From Antarcticirhabdus aurantiaca (GTDB lineage Bacteria > Pseudomonadota > Alphaproteobacteria > Rhizobiales > Rhizobiaceae): 64,000 nucleotides of DNA. Where the stretch lies: the NCBI RefSeq assembly GCF_009765365.1, contig NZ_VTOM01000020.1, positions 1-64,000 of the forward strand, in the 5' to 3' direction. The position numbers and the translations under genes are program-made. Under the pieces are notes generated by a model. The model was not told the origin of the DNA. It was given only the letters and a program-made list of their open reading frames with translations, and did not search any database. Position 1 is the first letter of the stretch, and each line of letters begins with the position of its first letter. Positions 52,326 through 59,254 of this stretch are shown piece after piece.

Positions 52326-53669
52326 TTATTCTGCCGCGTCGGGCAGCAGCACCGGCTCGGCGGCGAACTGCTGCTTCTCGCGCGCCATCGGATTGTTGGG
52401 ATGCGAGGTCCAGTTGGCGTAGGCGTCGGGGATCGGCTTCTTCGTGCGCGGATCGCATCCGGCGATCTGCTCCATGGTGATGCAGTTCTCGACGGGGCAG
52501 ACGTTGACGCAGAGATTACAGCCGACGCATTCCTCGTCGATCACCTCGAAGTGGCGCCGGCCGTCCAGCATCGACGTGATCGCCTGATGCGAGGTGTCCT
52601 CGCAGGCGATGTGGCAGCGGCCGCACTTGATGCAGAGGTCCTGGTCGATCCGCGCCTTGGTGACGTAGTTGAGGTTCAGGTACTGCCAGTCCGTCACGTT
52701 GGGCGCCGCGCGTCCGCGGAAGTCCTCGATGGTGCGATAGCCCTTCTCGTCCATCCATTCGGACAGGCCCGAGGCCATCTCCTTCACCACCTTGAAGCCG
52801 TAGGTCATCGCCGCGGTGCAGACCTGCACCGTGCCGCAGCCGAGCGAGATGAACTCCGCCGCGTCGCGCCAGGTGGTGATGCCGCCGATGCCGGAGATCG
52901 GGATGCCGGCGGTTTCCGCGTCGCGGGCGATCTCCGCCACCATGTTGAGCGCGATCGGCTTCACCGCCGGCCCGCACATGCCGCCGTGGGAGCCCTTGCC
53001 GTCGATGGTCGGGGTCGGCGCGAAGTTGTCGAGGTCGATCGACATGATCGAGGAGACCGTGTTGATCAGCGACACGGCGTCGGCGCCGCCGCGCTTGGCG
53101 GCGCGCGCGGGATAGCGCACGTCGGTGATGTTGGGCGTCAGCTTCACGATCACCGGAAGGCGCGAATGCTGCTTGCACCAGCGCGCGACCATCTCGATGT
53201 ATTCCGGCACCTGCCCGACCGCCGAGCCCATGCCGCGCTCGCTCATCCCGTGCGGGCAGCCGAAGTTCAGCTCGACGCCGTCCGCGCCGGTCTGCTCGAC
53301 GAGCGCCAGGATCTTCTTCCAGGGCGCTTCCTCGCAGGGGACCATCAGGGAGACGATCATCGCCCGGTCCGGCCAGTTGCGCTTGACCCGCGCGATCTCC
53401 TCGAGGTTCGTGTCGAGTGCCCGGTCGGTGATCAGCTCGATGTTGTTGAGCCCCAGCAGCCGCCGGTCCGGCCCGTGAAAGGCGCCGTAGCGCGGGCCGT
53501 TGACGTTGACCACCGGCGGATCCTCGCCGAGCGTCTTCCAGACGACGCCGCCCCAGCCCTGCTCGAAGGCGCGCTGGACGTTGTATTCCTTGTCCGTCGG
53601 CGGCGCCGAGGCCAGCCAGAAGGGGTTGGGCGAGCGGATCCCCAGAAAGGTCGTCGACAGGTCGGCCAT
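52326..53669 (-). CDS. preA: NAD-dependent dihydropyrimidine dehydrogenase subunit PreA
   Basis: Catalytic subunit, 447 residues, reducing uracil or thymine. An FMN-binding TIM barrel (about 1-320; NFGCPHGMSERGMGSAVGQ, KLTPNITDV, GIGGITTWRDAAEF) is followed by a ferredoxin-type domain with CIKCGRCHIAC and CVGCNLCVNVCP. The start at 53669 gives the family opening ADLSTTFLGIRSPNPF. It is 17 nt after preT, one operon. Confidence 0.95.
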   Translation of the reverse strand: MADLSTTFLGIRSPNPFWLASAPPTDKEYNVQRAFEQGWGGVVWKTLGEDPPVVNVNGPRYGAFHGPDRRLLGLNNIELITDRALDTNLEEIARVKRNWPDRAMIVSLMVPCEEAPWKKILALVEQTGADGVELNFGCPHGMSERGMGSAVGQVPEYIEMVARWCKQHSRLPVIVKLTPNITDVRYPARAAKRGGADAVSLINTVSSIMSIDLDNFAPTPTIDGKGSHGGMCGPAVKPIALNMVAEIARDAETAGIPISGIGGITTWRDAAEFISLGCGTVQVCTAAMTYGFKVVKEMASGLSEWMDEKGYRTIEDFRGRAAPNVTDWQYLNLNYVTKARIDQDLCIKCGRCHIACEDTSHQAITSMLDGRRHFEVIDEECVGCNLCVNVCPVENCITMEQIAGCDPRTKKPIPDAYANWTSHPNNPMAREKQQFAAEPVLLPDAAE

Positions 53670-53686
53670 GATGGTTCCCCTTCCCT

Positions 53687-55126
53687 TCAGCGAGTCGCGC
53701 CGGTCAGCGCTTCGACGGCGCCCAGCACCTTGTTCTTGATCGCCTCGACCGCGCCGCGCGGCTCGGCCGTCAGCGCCGCGTGGATGCTCATCGCGGCGAC
53801 CTTGCCGTGCTCCGTCGCCACCACGGTCAGGTCCTCGCCGCCGACCACGCAGTCGCCGCCGGCCCAGACGTCGGGGAGGCTGGTCCGGCGCTCGGCGTCG
53901 ACCTTGATGCGGCCGTTCTCGGTGGCGAGGCCTTGCGCCTCCGAGCCGTCCGAGGCGATGCCCGCGGGATCGAAGGCCTGGCCGATCGCCTTGAAGACCT
54001 GATCGGCCTCGACGATCACCGTCTCGCCCGTGCCGACGAGCCGGCCGTCGACGGTGGCCGTGCGCTCCAGCTCGATGCCCGAGACGTGGCCGTTGGCGGC
54101 GAGGATGCGCTTCGGGGTGAGGTTGCAGCGGATGTGGACGCCGCGGGTCTGGGCCAGCTCCTGCTCGTAGCGCGACGCGTTCATGGCATCCTGGCCGCGG
54201 CGATAGGCGACGGTCACCTCCTGCGCGCCCAGCGCCTTGGCCTGGATGGCCGCGTCGATCGCCGTCATGCCGCCGCCGATCACGACCACGCGCCGCCCGA
54301 CCGGCAGGCCCGCGAGGTCCGTCGTCTGCCGCAGCTCGGCGATCCAGGCGACGGCATCGTGGCTGCCGCCCGCCGTCTCGTCGTCGAGGCCGAGCGCGTT
54401 GACGCCCGCGAGACCCAGGCCGAGGAACACGGCGTCGTAGTCGCGGCGCAGGTCGGCGAGGTGGATGTCGCGGCCGAGCGCCTTGCCGGTCTCGACGCTC
54501 ACGCCGCCGATCGACAGGATGAAGTCGACTTCCTTCTGCGCGAAGCGCTCGGTCGCCTTGTAGGCGGCGATGCCGAACTCGTTGAGGCCGCCCGGCTTCT
54601 GGCGCGCGTCGAAGAGCACGACGTCGTGGCCGAGCATGGCGAGGCGATGGGCGCAGGACAGGCCCGCCGGCCCGGCGCCGACCACCGCGACGCGCTTGCC
54701 CGTCGGCGCCGCGCGGGTGAAGGGGTGGCGTCCCGTGTCCATCACGGCGTCGGTGGCGTAGCGCTGGAGGAGGCCGATCTTCACCGGCTTGCCCTCGGCC
54801 GCCTCGCGAACGCAGGCCTCCTCGCAAAGCGTCTCGGTCGGGCAGACGCGGGCGCACATGCCGCCGAGGATGTTGGCGGACAGGATCGTCTTGCCCGCGC
54901 CGATCGGGTTGCCGGCCTGGATCTCGCGGATGAACAGCGGCACGTCGATGGAGGTCGGGCAGGCCTCCATGCAGGGCGCGTCGTAGCAGAAGTAGCAGCG
55001 GTCCGCCTCGACCAGCGCCTCGTGCGCCTCCAGCGGCGGATGAACGTCCGAGAAGTTACGGGCGAGCGCCTGCGGATCGAGGCGGGCGCCCGCGATATCC
55101 GGGCGTTGAGGAGCCAACTCGTTCAT
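53687..55126 (-). CDS. preT: NAD-dependent dihydropyrimidine dehydrogenase subunit PreT
   Basis: Flavin subunit, 479 residues, passing electrons from NAD(P)H to PreA. The N-terminal helical domain carries cysteine sites CYFCYDAPCMEACP and MCARVCPTETLCEEAC for two 4Fe-4S clusters. An FAD motif (VVGAGPAGLSCAHRLA) and an NAD(P) motif (VVIGGGMTAIDAA) follow. Expression is probably RutR-controlled through the tandem sites at 55208-55244. Confidence 0.95.
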   Translation of the reverse strand: MNELAPQRPDIAGARLDPQALARNFSDVHPPLEAHEALVEADRCYFCYDAPCMEACPTSIDVPLFIREIQAGNPIGAGKTILSANILGGMCARVCPTETLCEEACVREAAEGKPVKIGLLQRYATDAVMDTGRHPFTRAAPTGKRVAVVGAGPAGLSCAHRLAMLGHDVVLFDARQKPGGLNEFGIAAYKATERFAQKEVDFILSIGGVSVETGKALGRDIHLADLRRDYDAVFLGLGLAGVNALGLDDETAGGSHDAVAWIAELRQTTDLAGLPVGRRVVVIGGGMTAIDAAIQAKALGAQEVTVAYRRGQDAMNASRYEQELAQTRGVHIRCNLTPKRILAANGHVSGIELERTATVDGRLVGTGETVIVEADQVFKAIGQAFDPAGIASDGSEAQGLATENGRIKVDAERRTSLPDVWAGGDCVVGGEDLTVVATEHGKVAAMSIHAALTAEPRGAVEAIKNKVLGAVEALTGATR

Positions 55127-55207
55127 CGCGACGACCCTTTCCCCTGCCGGTCCGACGGCCCGCCTGCCGGGCTAGTCTGGAACCGTTCAAAAGGAGACTG
55201 CCGCGAC

Positions 55208-55244
55208 TTTATCGGAAGGTCAAATTTTTTATCGGATGGTCAAA
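55208..55244. promoter_or_regulatory. Tandem RutR-like operators upstream of preT
   Basis: Two 17-bp direct repeats, TTTATCGGAAGGTCAAA (55208-55224) and TTTATCGGATGGTCAAA (55228-55244), start 20 bp apart, about two helical turns. Each keeps the GGTCAA half-site of the RutR operator and a TTxAxxG opposite half with the same 16-bp register as the site at 48981. They lie 82 nt before the preT start and overlap the radical SAM stop codon. Confidence 0.65.
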
Positions 55245-56787
55245 GATCGACCGGCAAGCCTGGGACAACGTCGCGGCGGGCGGGTGACGTCGCGTGCCGG
55301 GCCGGCACCATCGACTCCTCCTCGGCGTCCTGCGGCAGGCCCCAAAAGGACGACACGGTCGGACCGCCGGCTATTCGGCGGCGCAGCACGAAGTTGACGA
55401 TCTCGTAGGGCCAGACTCGCCGGCCCATCTGCGCGTACCAGCGCATGGCATGACGCAGGCCGGGGTCGGGGTGGAGGAAGGTGCGGCGCAGCGCCTTCGG
55501 GCGCCCTTGCAGTATCGCCTCGATGAGTTTGACCCAGAGAAGCGTGCGCCAGGGCGGCATGTGGCGCGTCGCCAGCACCTGGTGCTTGTAGTCCCAGCGG
55601 CGGCGATCGGTCTGGATGACGCGGCGCTCCGCCGCCTGGCGGAAGAAGGGCGTCCAGCGGTGCGGCGTCACGTAGAGCAGCTGCACCTGGTCGGGATCGT
55701 AGGAGAGGAGCTGGCGAAGGCCCCGCCAGAGATCGCGGTCGGTCTCCTCCTCGAAGCCGACGACCCAGGTCGCCATGGACAGGATGCCGTTCTCGCGCAG
55801 GAGCCGGATCGCCTCGCGGTCGCTCGCCGTCGCGCCGCCCTTCCTCACCATCTCCAGCGTCTTCTCGTCGGTGTTCTCCAGGCCGAGAAGGAAGCGCTGC
55901 CAGCCGGCCCGCTTGTAGAGGGGCAGGATGTCGGCGTCGCGCACGATGTCGTCGGCGCGGGTCGAGCCGACGAGGATCACGTCGACCTCTTCGGCGATCA
56001 GCGTTTCGAGGAACAGCCGCCACGCCTTCTTCGACACGGTCGGGTTCTCGTCGGCGAAGTTGAAGACCTTGACGCCGTGCTCGCGGTGGAGGCGGGCGAT
56101 CTCGCGGGCGAAGCGGACGGGATCGCGATGGCGCCAGCGCGTCCAGAAGCCGCGCTGCCCGCAATAGCTGCACAGGTGCGGGCAACCGCGCGAAAACTGG
56201 ACGACCACGGCGCGCAGCCGTCCCCAGTAGCTGTAGTGCGCGTGGTCGATCAGCTCCCAGCCGACGCGGTAGGCGTCGAGGTCGGCGATCACCGGCGCGG
56301 GGCGCGTCGCGCAAGGGCCGGCTTCGCCGCGATAGGCGATGCCGGGGATCGAGCCGAGCGGCGCGTCCACCGACAGCGCCGCCATCAGCCGTCGCGCGGT
56401 CTCCTCGCCTTCGCCGCGCACGATCGCCGTCACCCAGGGCTCGTCGGCGAGGATTTCGCGCCAGTGATAGGTGGGAAAGACGCCGCCGTAGACGATCGCG
56501 ACGCCGGGCAGCGCGAGCGAAACGCGGCGGGCGACGTCGCGGATCACCGGGTGGCCGGAGGTCGAGCCGGAATGGCCGAAGAGCACGGCATCCGGCTCCC
56601 AAGCCACGACCGCCGCGACGAGATCGCGGATCGGCATCGGCCCGAACTCGGCGTCGAGGAGGCGCACGACGTGGCCATCGTCGATCAGCGGTCCTCCGAT
56701 CGAGAGGAGGCCGAGCGGCGGCAGGTGATCGTCCGGGATGCGGCTGCCGATCGCGGGATGGGGCACGTTGACGAGAAGGATGCGCAT
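55240..56787 (-). CDS. B12-binding radical SAM protein (BchE-like)
   Basis: Protein of 515 residues. The N-terminal cobalamin-binding domain (about 1-150; LLVNVPHPAIG, GYSGWG-like loops absent, FGHSGSTSGHPVI) is followed by a radical SAM core with the CX3CX2C motif FSRGCPHLCSYCGQRGFW and KVFNFADENPT, LGLENTDEKTLEMV. Overall layout is like BchE, the anaerobic Mg-protoporphyrin ester cyclase, but no photosynthesis genes are present. It starts 13 nt after the cis-prenyltransferase gene. A lipid or isoprenoid substrate is inferred from that pairing only. Confidence 0.88.
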   Translation of the reverse strand: MRILLVNVPHPAIGSRIPDDHLPPLGLLSIGGPLIDDGHVVRLLDAEFGPMPIRDLVAAVVAWEPDAVLFGHSGSTSGHPVIRDVARRVSLALPGVAIVYGGVFPTYHWREILADEPWVTAIVRGEGEETARRLMAALSVDAPLGSIPGIAYRGEAGPCATRPAPVIADLDAYRVGWELIDHAHYSYWGRLRAVVVQFSRGCPHLCSYCGQRGFWTRWRHRDPVRFAREIARLHREHGVKVFNFADENPTVSKKAWRLFLETLIAEEVDVILVGSTRADDIVRDADILPLYKRAGWQRFLLGLENTDEKTLEMVRKGGATASDREAIRLLRENGILSMATWVVGFEEETDRDLWRGLRQLLSYDPDQVQLLYVTPHRWTPFFRQAAERRVIQTDRRRWDYKHQVLATRHMPPWRTLLWVKLIEAILQGRPKALRRTFLHPDPGLRHAMRWYAQMGRRVWPYEIVNFVLRRRIAGGPTVSSFWGLPQDAEEESMVPARHATSPARRDVVPGLPVDL

Positions 56788-56800
56788 CGGACCGCTCCCT

Positions 56801-57502
56801 TCAAGCCGCTTCAGCCGCGGGCGGCAGACCGCCGAATCGGCGGCTCCGCCCCTGGAACTCGTCCAGCGCAGCAGCGAGGTCGCCCGCGCCGAAGTCCGGC
56901 CAGAGCCGGTCGGTGAAGATCAGCTCGGCATAGGCGCTCTCCCAGAGAAGGAAGTCGCTGAGCCGCTTCTCGCCGCCCGTTCGCAGGAGGAGGTCGAGGT
57001 CCGGCGCCTCGTCCCCGGCGACGAGGCGGGAGAAGGCGTCGCGGTCCGTCGAGGCGTCGGCGAGCCGGGCCGCGGCGAGGATCGCCTCGCAAGCGGAATA
57101 GTCGAAGGCGATGCGCAGGTGCAGCGCCCTGCCCTCCGCCGTCGCGGCTTCCGCCGCGGCGATCCGGCGGACGAGCCCGGCCGGCAGGCGGTCACGGCGG
57201 CCGACCAGCGACAGCCGTACGCCGGCCTCGCGGAAGGCGCCGATTTCCTGGGCGAGATAGCCGCGCAGCAGTCCCATGAGCACCGCGACCTCGGCGGCGG
57301 GGCGGCGCCAGTTGTCGCTGGAAAAGGCGTAGAGCGTCAGCGTGCCGACGCCGCCGCGAATCGCCGCCTCGACGATCGGCCGGATCGCCCGGACGCCCGC
57401 CTCGTGGCCGCGGCTGCGCGACAGGCCGCATCGCTCGGCCCAGCGGCCGTTGCCGTCCATGATGATGCCGAGGTGGATTTTGTTCAGCATTGTGCTTTGC
57501 AT
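56801..57502 (-). CDS. cis-Prenyltransferase (second UppS-like enzyme)
   Basis: Cis-isoprenyl diphosphate synthase of 233 residues with all five family regions: HLGIIMDGNGRWAE, RGHEAG, YAFSSDNWRRP, and RTGGEKRLSDFLLWESAYAE. The start at 57502 is chosen because GGAG is 8 nt upstream; ATGs at 57520 and 57490 are alternatives. Housekeeping uppS normally sits with frr and cdsA, so this is probably a second enzyme with its own product. It is followed directly by the radical SAM gene, and a palindrome overlaps its start codon. Confidence 0.88.
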   Translation of the reverse strand: MQSTMLNKIHLGIIMDGNGRWAERCGLSRSRGHEAGVRAIRPIVEAAIRGGVGTLTLYAFSSDNWRRPAAEVAVLMGLLRGYLAQEIGAFREAGVRLSLVGRRDRLPAGLVRRIAAAEAATAEGRALHLRIAFDYSACEAILAAARLADASTDRDAFSRLVAGDEAPDLDLLLRTGGEKRLSDFLLWESAYAELIFTDRLWPDFGAGDLAAALDEFQGRSRRFGGLPPAAEAA

Positions 57503-57510
57503 TGCAAAGT
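57494..57510. promoter_or_regulatory. Palindromic operator overlapping the cis-prenyltransferase start
   Basis: GCTTTGCATTGCAAAGT contains a perfect 15-bp palindrome (CTTTGCA-T-TGCAAAG, 57495-57509). It spans the gap between ribosome-binding site and start codon. A sequence identical at 13 of 17 positions lies at 58608-58624 before the membrane-protein/regulator pair. Likely target of the winged-helix regulator encoded at 57629-57988. Confidence 0.55.
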
Positions 57511-57628
57511 CTCCGGTCATGATGGCGCGCCGGTCCGCTTCCGCGAACCGTTGGTGGGTTTCGGATGGGTGTTGGCAGGTAGTCGCGCCGCCGATGCTGC
57601 CTTGCGGCAGACCGGCGGCGGGTCGTCG

Positions 57629-57988
57629 TCAGGCGATGCGGATCGGGATCGCCTCGCTTGCGTCGGCGGCCTCTCCGGCGTCGCGCACGACGCGCTCGAG
57701 AACCGCGAGGTAGTCGAGGAAGCGCTGGCGCCCGGCCGGGGTGATGCGGCAGGTCGTCAGCGGGCGCTTGCCCTCGTAGCCCTTGTCGATGGCGACGAGC
57801 CCCGCCTCCTCCAGCACCTGGAGGTGGCGCGACAGGTTGCCGTCGGTGAGGCCGCAGAGGCGTTTGAGGTCGCCGAACGCCAGCCCTTTGGCGTGGCCGA
57901 CGAGCGAGGTCATGATGCCCAGCCGCGCCTTCTCGTGGATGGTGCGGTCGAGCCCGTCATAGGCGAAGGGCGCGGGATCAGCCGACAT
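57629..57988 (-). CDS. Winged-helix transcriptional regulator (HTH_34-like)
   Basis: Small DNA-binding protein of 119 residues with one winged helix: RTIHEKARLGIMTSL, FGDLKRLCGLTDGNLSRHLQ as recognition unit, then the wing YEGKRPLTTCRITPAG. Such proteins are commonly encoded with a small membrane protein and repress their own operon. It overlaps the upstream membrane-protein gene by 11 nt. The matching palindromes at 57494 and 58608 are candidate sites. Confidence 0.85.
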   Translation of the reverse strand: MSADPAPFAYDGLDRTIHEKARLGIMTSLVGHAKGLAFGDLKRLCGLTDGNLSRHLQVLEEAGLVAIDKGYEGKRPLTTCRITPAGRQRFLDYLAVLERVVRDAGEAADASEAIPIRIA

Positions 57989-58592
57989 GCGCGTCTCCCG
58001 GTCCGCGGAACACGACGGCGGCGAGGATCATCTGCCCGACGGCGAAGGGCAGGCCCATCATCCAGGGCGAGAGCGTCGGCCCCTGCGCCGCGAGCATCAG
58101 AACGGCGCAGCCCGCCAGGAAGTACCAGCCGGCGGCAAGGAGGCTCCCGCGCGGCAGGGAAGGCGCGGCGGCGAAGAGGCCGAGGCTGACGAGGATCTGC
58201 CAGAGGCCCGGCAGCGCCCAGACGGCGTCCGGCGCGAAGCGACCGAGGATCGCCGCGAGCGCCAAGCCCGCCGCACCGGCCGGCAGGAACTGCCCGATCG
58301 CGTTGTGGATCATCGCGTCGGCGAGCCCGCCGTGATGCCGGCGCGCCCGCACGATCACCTCGGCTCCGATGAGGAGTACCGCGATGACGGCGGCGACGAT
58401 CCAGCCGGCGAAGAACAGGCCCGGCTCCCGCATCGGCTCCGCCAGCATCGCCGTCTGCACGCCTGCCACGATCAGGGCGATGCCGCCCGTCGCGGCGAGG
58501 GCCGCCGGACCGAAGCCGCGGAAGGTCGTGCTCGCGGCCATCCGGCTGCGGATGAGATCGATGTCGGCCAGAGCCTTCTCGTACTCGCCCAT
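57978..58592 (-). CDS. Integral membrane protein paired with the regulator
   Basis: Protein of 204 residues: a soluble N-terminal helix (GEYEKALADIDLIRSRMA) followed by about six hydrophobic segments (ATGGIALIVAGVQTAML through GLPFAVGQMILAAVVF). Family and function are unknown to me; similar proteins are often encoded next to winged-helix regulators and may modulate them. The start at 58592 follows GAGG by 6 nt. Confidence 0.75.
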   Translation of the reverse strand: MGEYEKALADIDLIRSRMAASTTFRGFGPAALAATGGIALIVAGVQTAMLAEPMREPGLFFAGWIVAAVIAVLLIGAEVIVRARRHHGGLADAMIHNAIGQFLPAGAAGLALAAILGRFAPDAVWALPGLWQILVSLGLFAAAPSLPRGSLLAAGWYFLAGCAVLMLAAQGPTLSPWMMGLPFAVGQMILAAVVFRGPGDAHVG

Positions 58593-58607
58593 ACTGCACC
58601 TCAAACA

Positions 58608-58624
58608 ACTTTATATCGCAAAGT
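58608..58624. promoter_or_regulatory. Palindromic operator before the membrane-protein/regulator pair
   Basis: ACTTTATATCGCAAAGT has matching ACTTT/AAAGT ends around a 7-nt centre and overlaps a TATAAA-like -10 on the minus strand. It lies 16 nt upstream of the membrane-protein start and matches the palindrome at 57494-57510 at 13 of 17 positions. Confidence 0.5.
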
Positions 58625-58649
58625 ATTCGCATACGCCGACGAATAGCAA

Positions 58650-58683
58650 GAGCCCTGCCGCTCCTTTCCGAACGGCAGGGCTC
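58650..58683 (-). terminator. Terminator of the sarcosine oxidase operon
   Basis: GAGCCCTGCCG (58650-58660) pairs perfectly with CGGCAGGGCTC (58673-58683), an 11-bp stem with a 12-nt loop, 23 nt past the soxG stop. On the minus strand TTGCTATT follows. This is a good intrinsic terminator. Confidence 0.65.
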
Positions 58684-58705
58684 GAAGACGACGCGGATGA
58701 GCGGT

Positions 58706-59254
58706 TCAGAGCGCCGGCGCGCGAGCGGCCTCGGCGAGATAGGTCCAGAGATAGTCCGAGAAGGAGCGCCAGACCTCGACCTCGAAGACGGTCTCGGAGC
58801 GCCGCCAGATCACCACCTCGACCTTGCCGAAGACGGTGCGCGAGCAGGCCCCGACGGGAAAGCGCGACAAGCGCAGGTCCTGCGGACAGCCTTCGCCCAG
58901 CACGGCTTCCGCAGCCGGCCCTTCCAGGCGGATCGCGACGTTGCGATGGGTGATCTCGGTGGCGAAGGCCGGCCCGCTCAGGCCCGCCAGCCGGTCGGCG
59001 ACGTCGCCCTCGGCAAAGACCAGCCACTCGTCCGGCCCGAGCCAGAGCGCGGCGGCGGTCCCGCTTTCGGCGCTCGTCTTCGGGCGGCGCGGCAGCGCGA
59101 AGCCGAGCACGTCGGAGAGGTTTGTCGCGTCGTTCTCGCGCGCCCGCAGCGAGAAGCGGCGGCGCTTCGGAAGCGGCGCGATGATCACGCCCGCGCCGCT
59201 GGCGTAGCGGCCGTCGAGGGGCGAGACGCGGCGGAGACTAGCGGAATCAGCCAT
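58706..59254 (-). CDS. soxG: Sarcosine oxidase gamma subunit
   Basis: Small subunit of heterotetrameric sarcosine oxidase, 182 residues. Typical features are the start region RRVSPLDGRYASG, LWLGPDEWLVF, ITHRNVAIRLEG and the C-terminal FEVEVWRSFSDYLWTYL. It overlaps the end of soxA by 8 nt. It contributes structurally to the complex. Confidence 0.93.
   Translation of the reverse strand: MADSASLRRVSPLDGRYASGAGVIIAPLPKRRRFSLRARENDATNLSDVLGFALPRRPKTSAESGTAAALWLGPDEWLVFAEGDVADRLAGLSGPAFATEITHRNVAIRLEGPAAEAVLGEGCPQDLRLSRFPVGACSRTVFGKVEVVIWRRSETVFEVEVWRSFSDYLWTYLAEAARAPAL

Noticed and set aside
55240-56787. Bacteriochlorophyll cyclase BchE
   Set aside because: Layout is similar, but no other bch, puf or crt genes are in the window and the partner gene is a cis-prenyltransferase; called only BchE-like.
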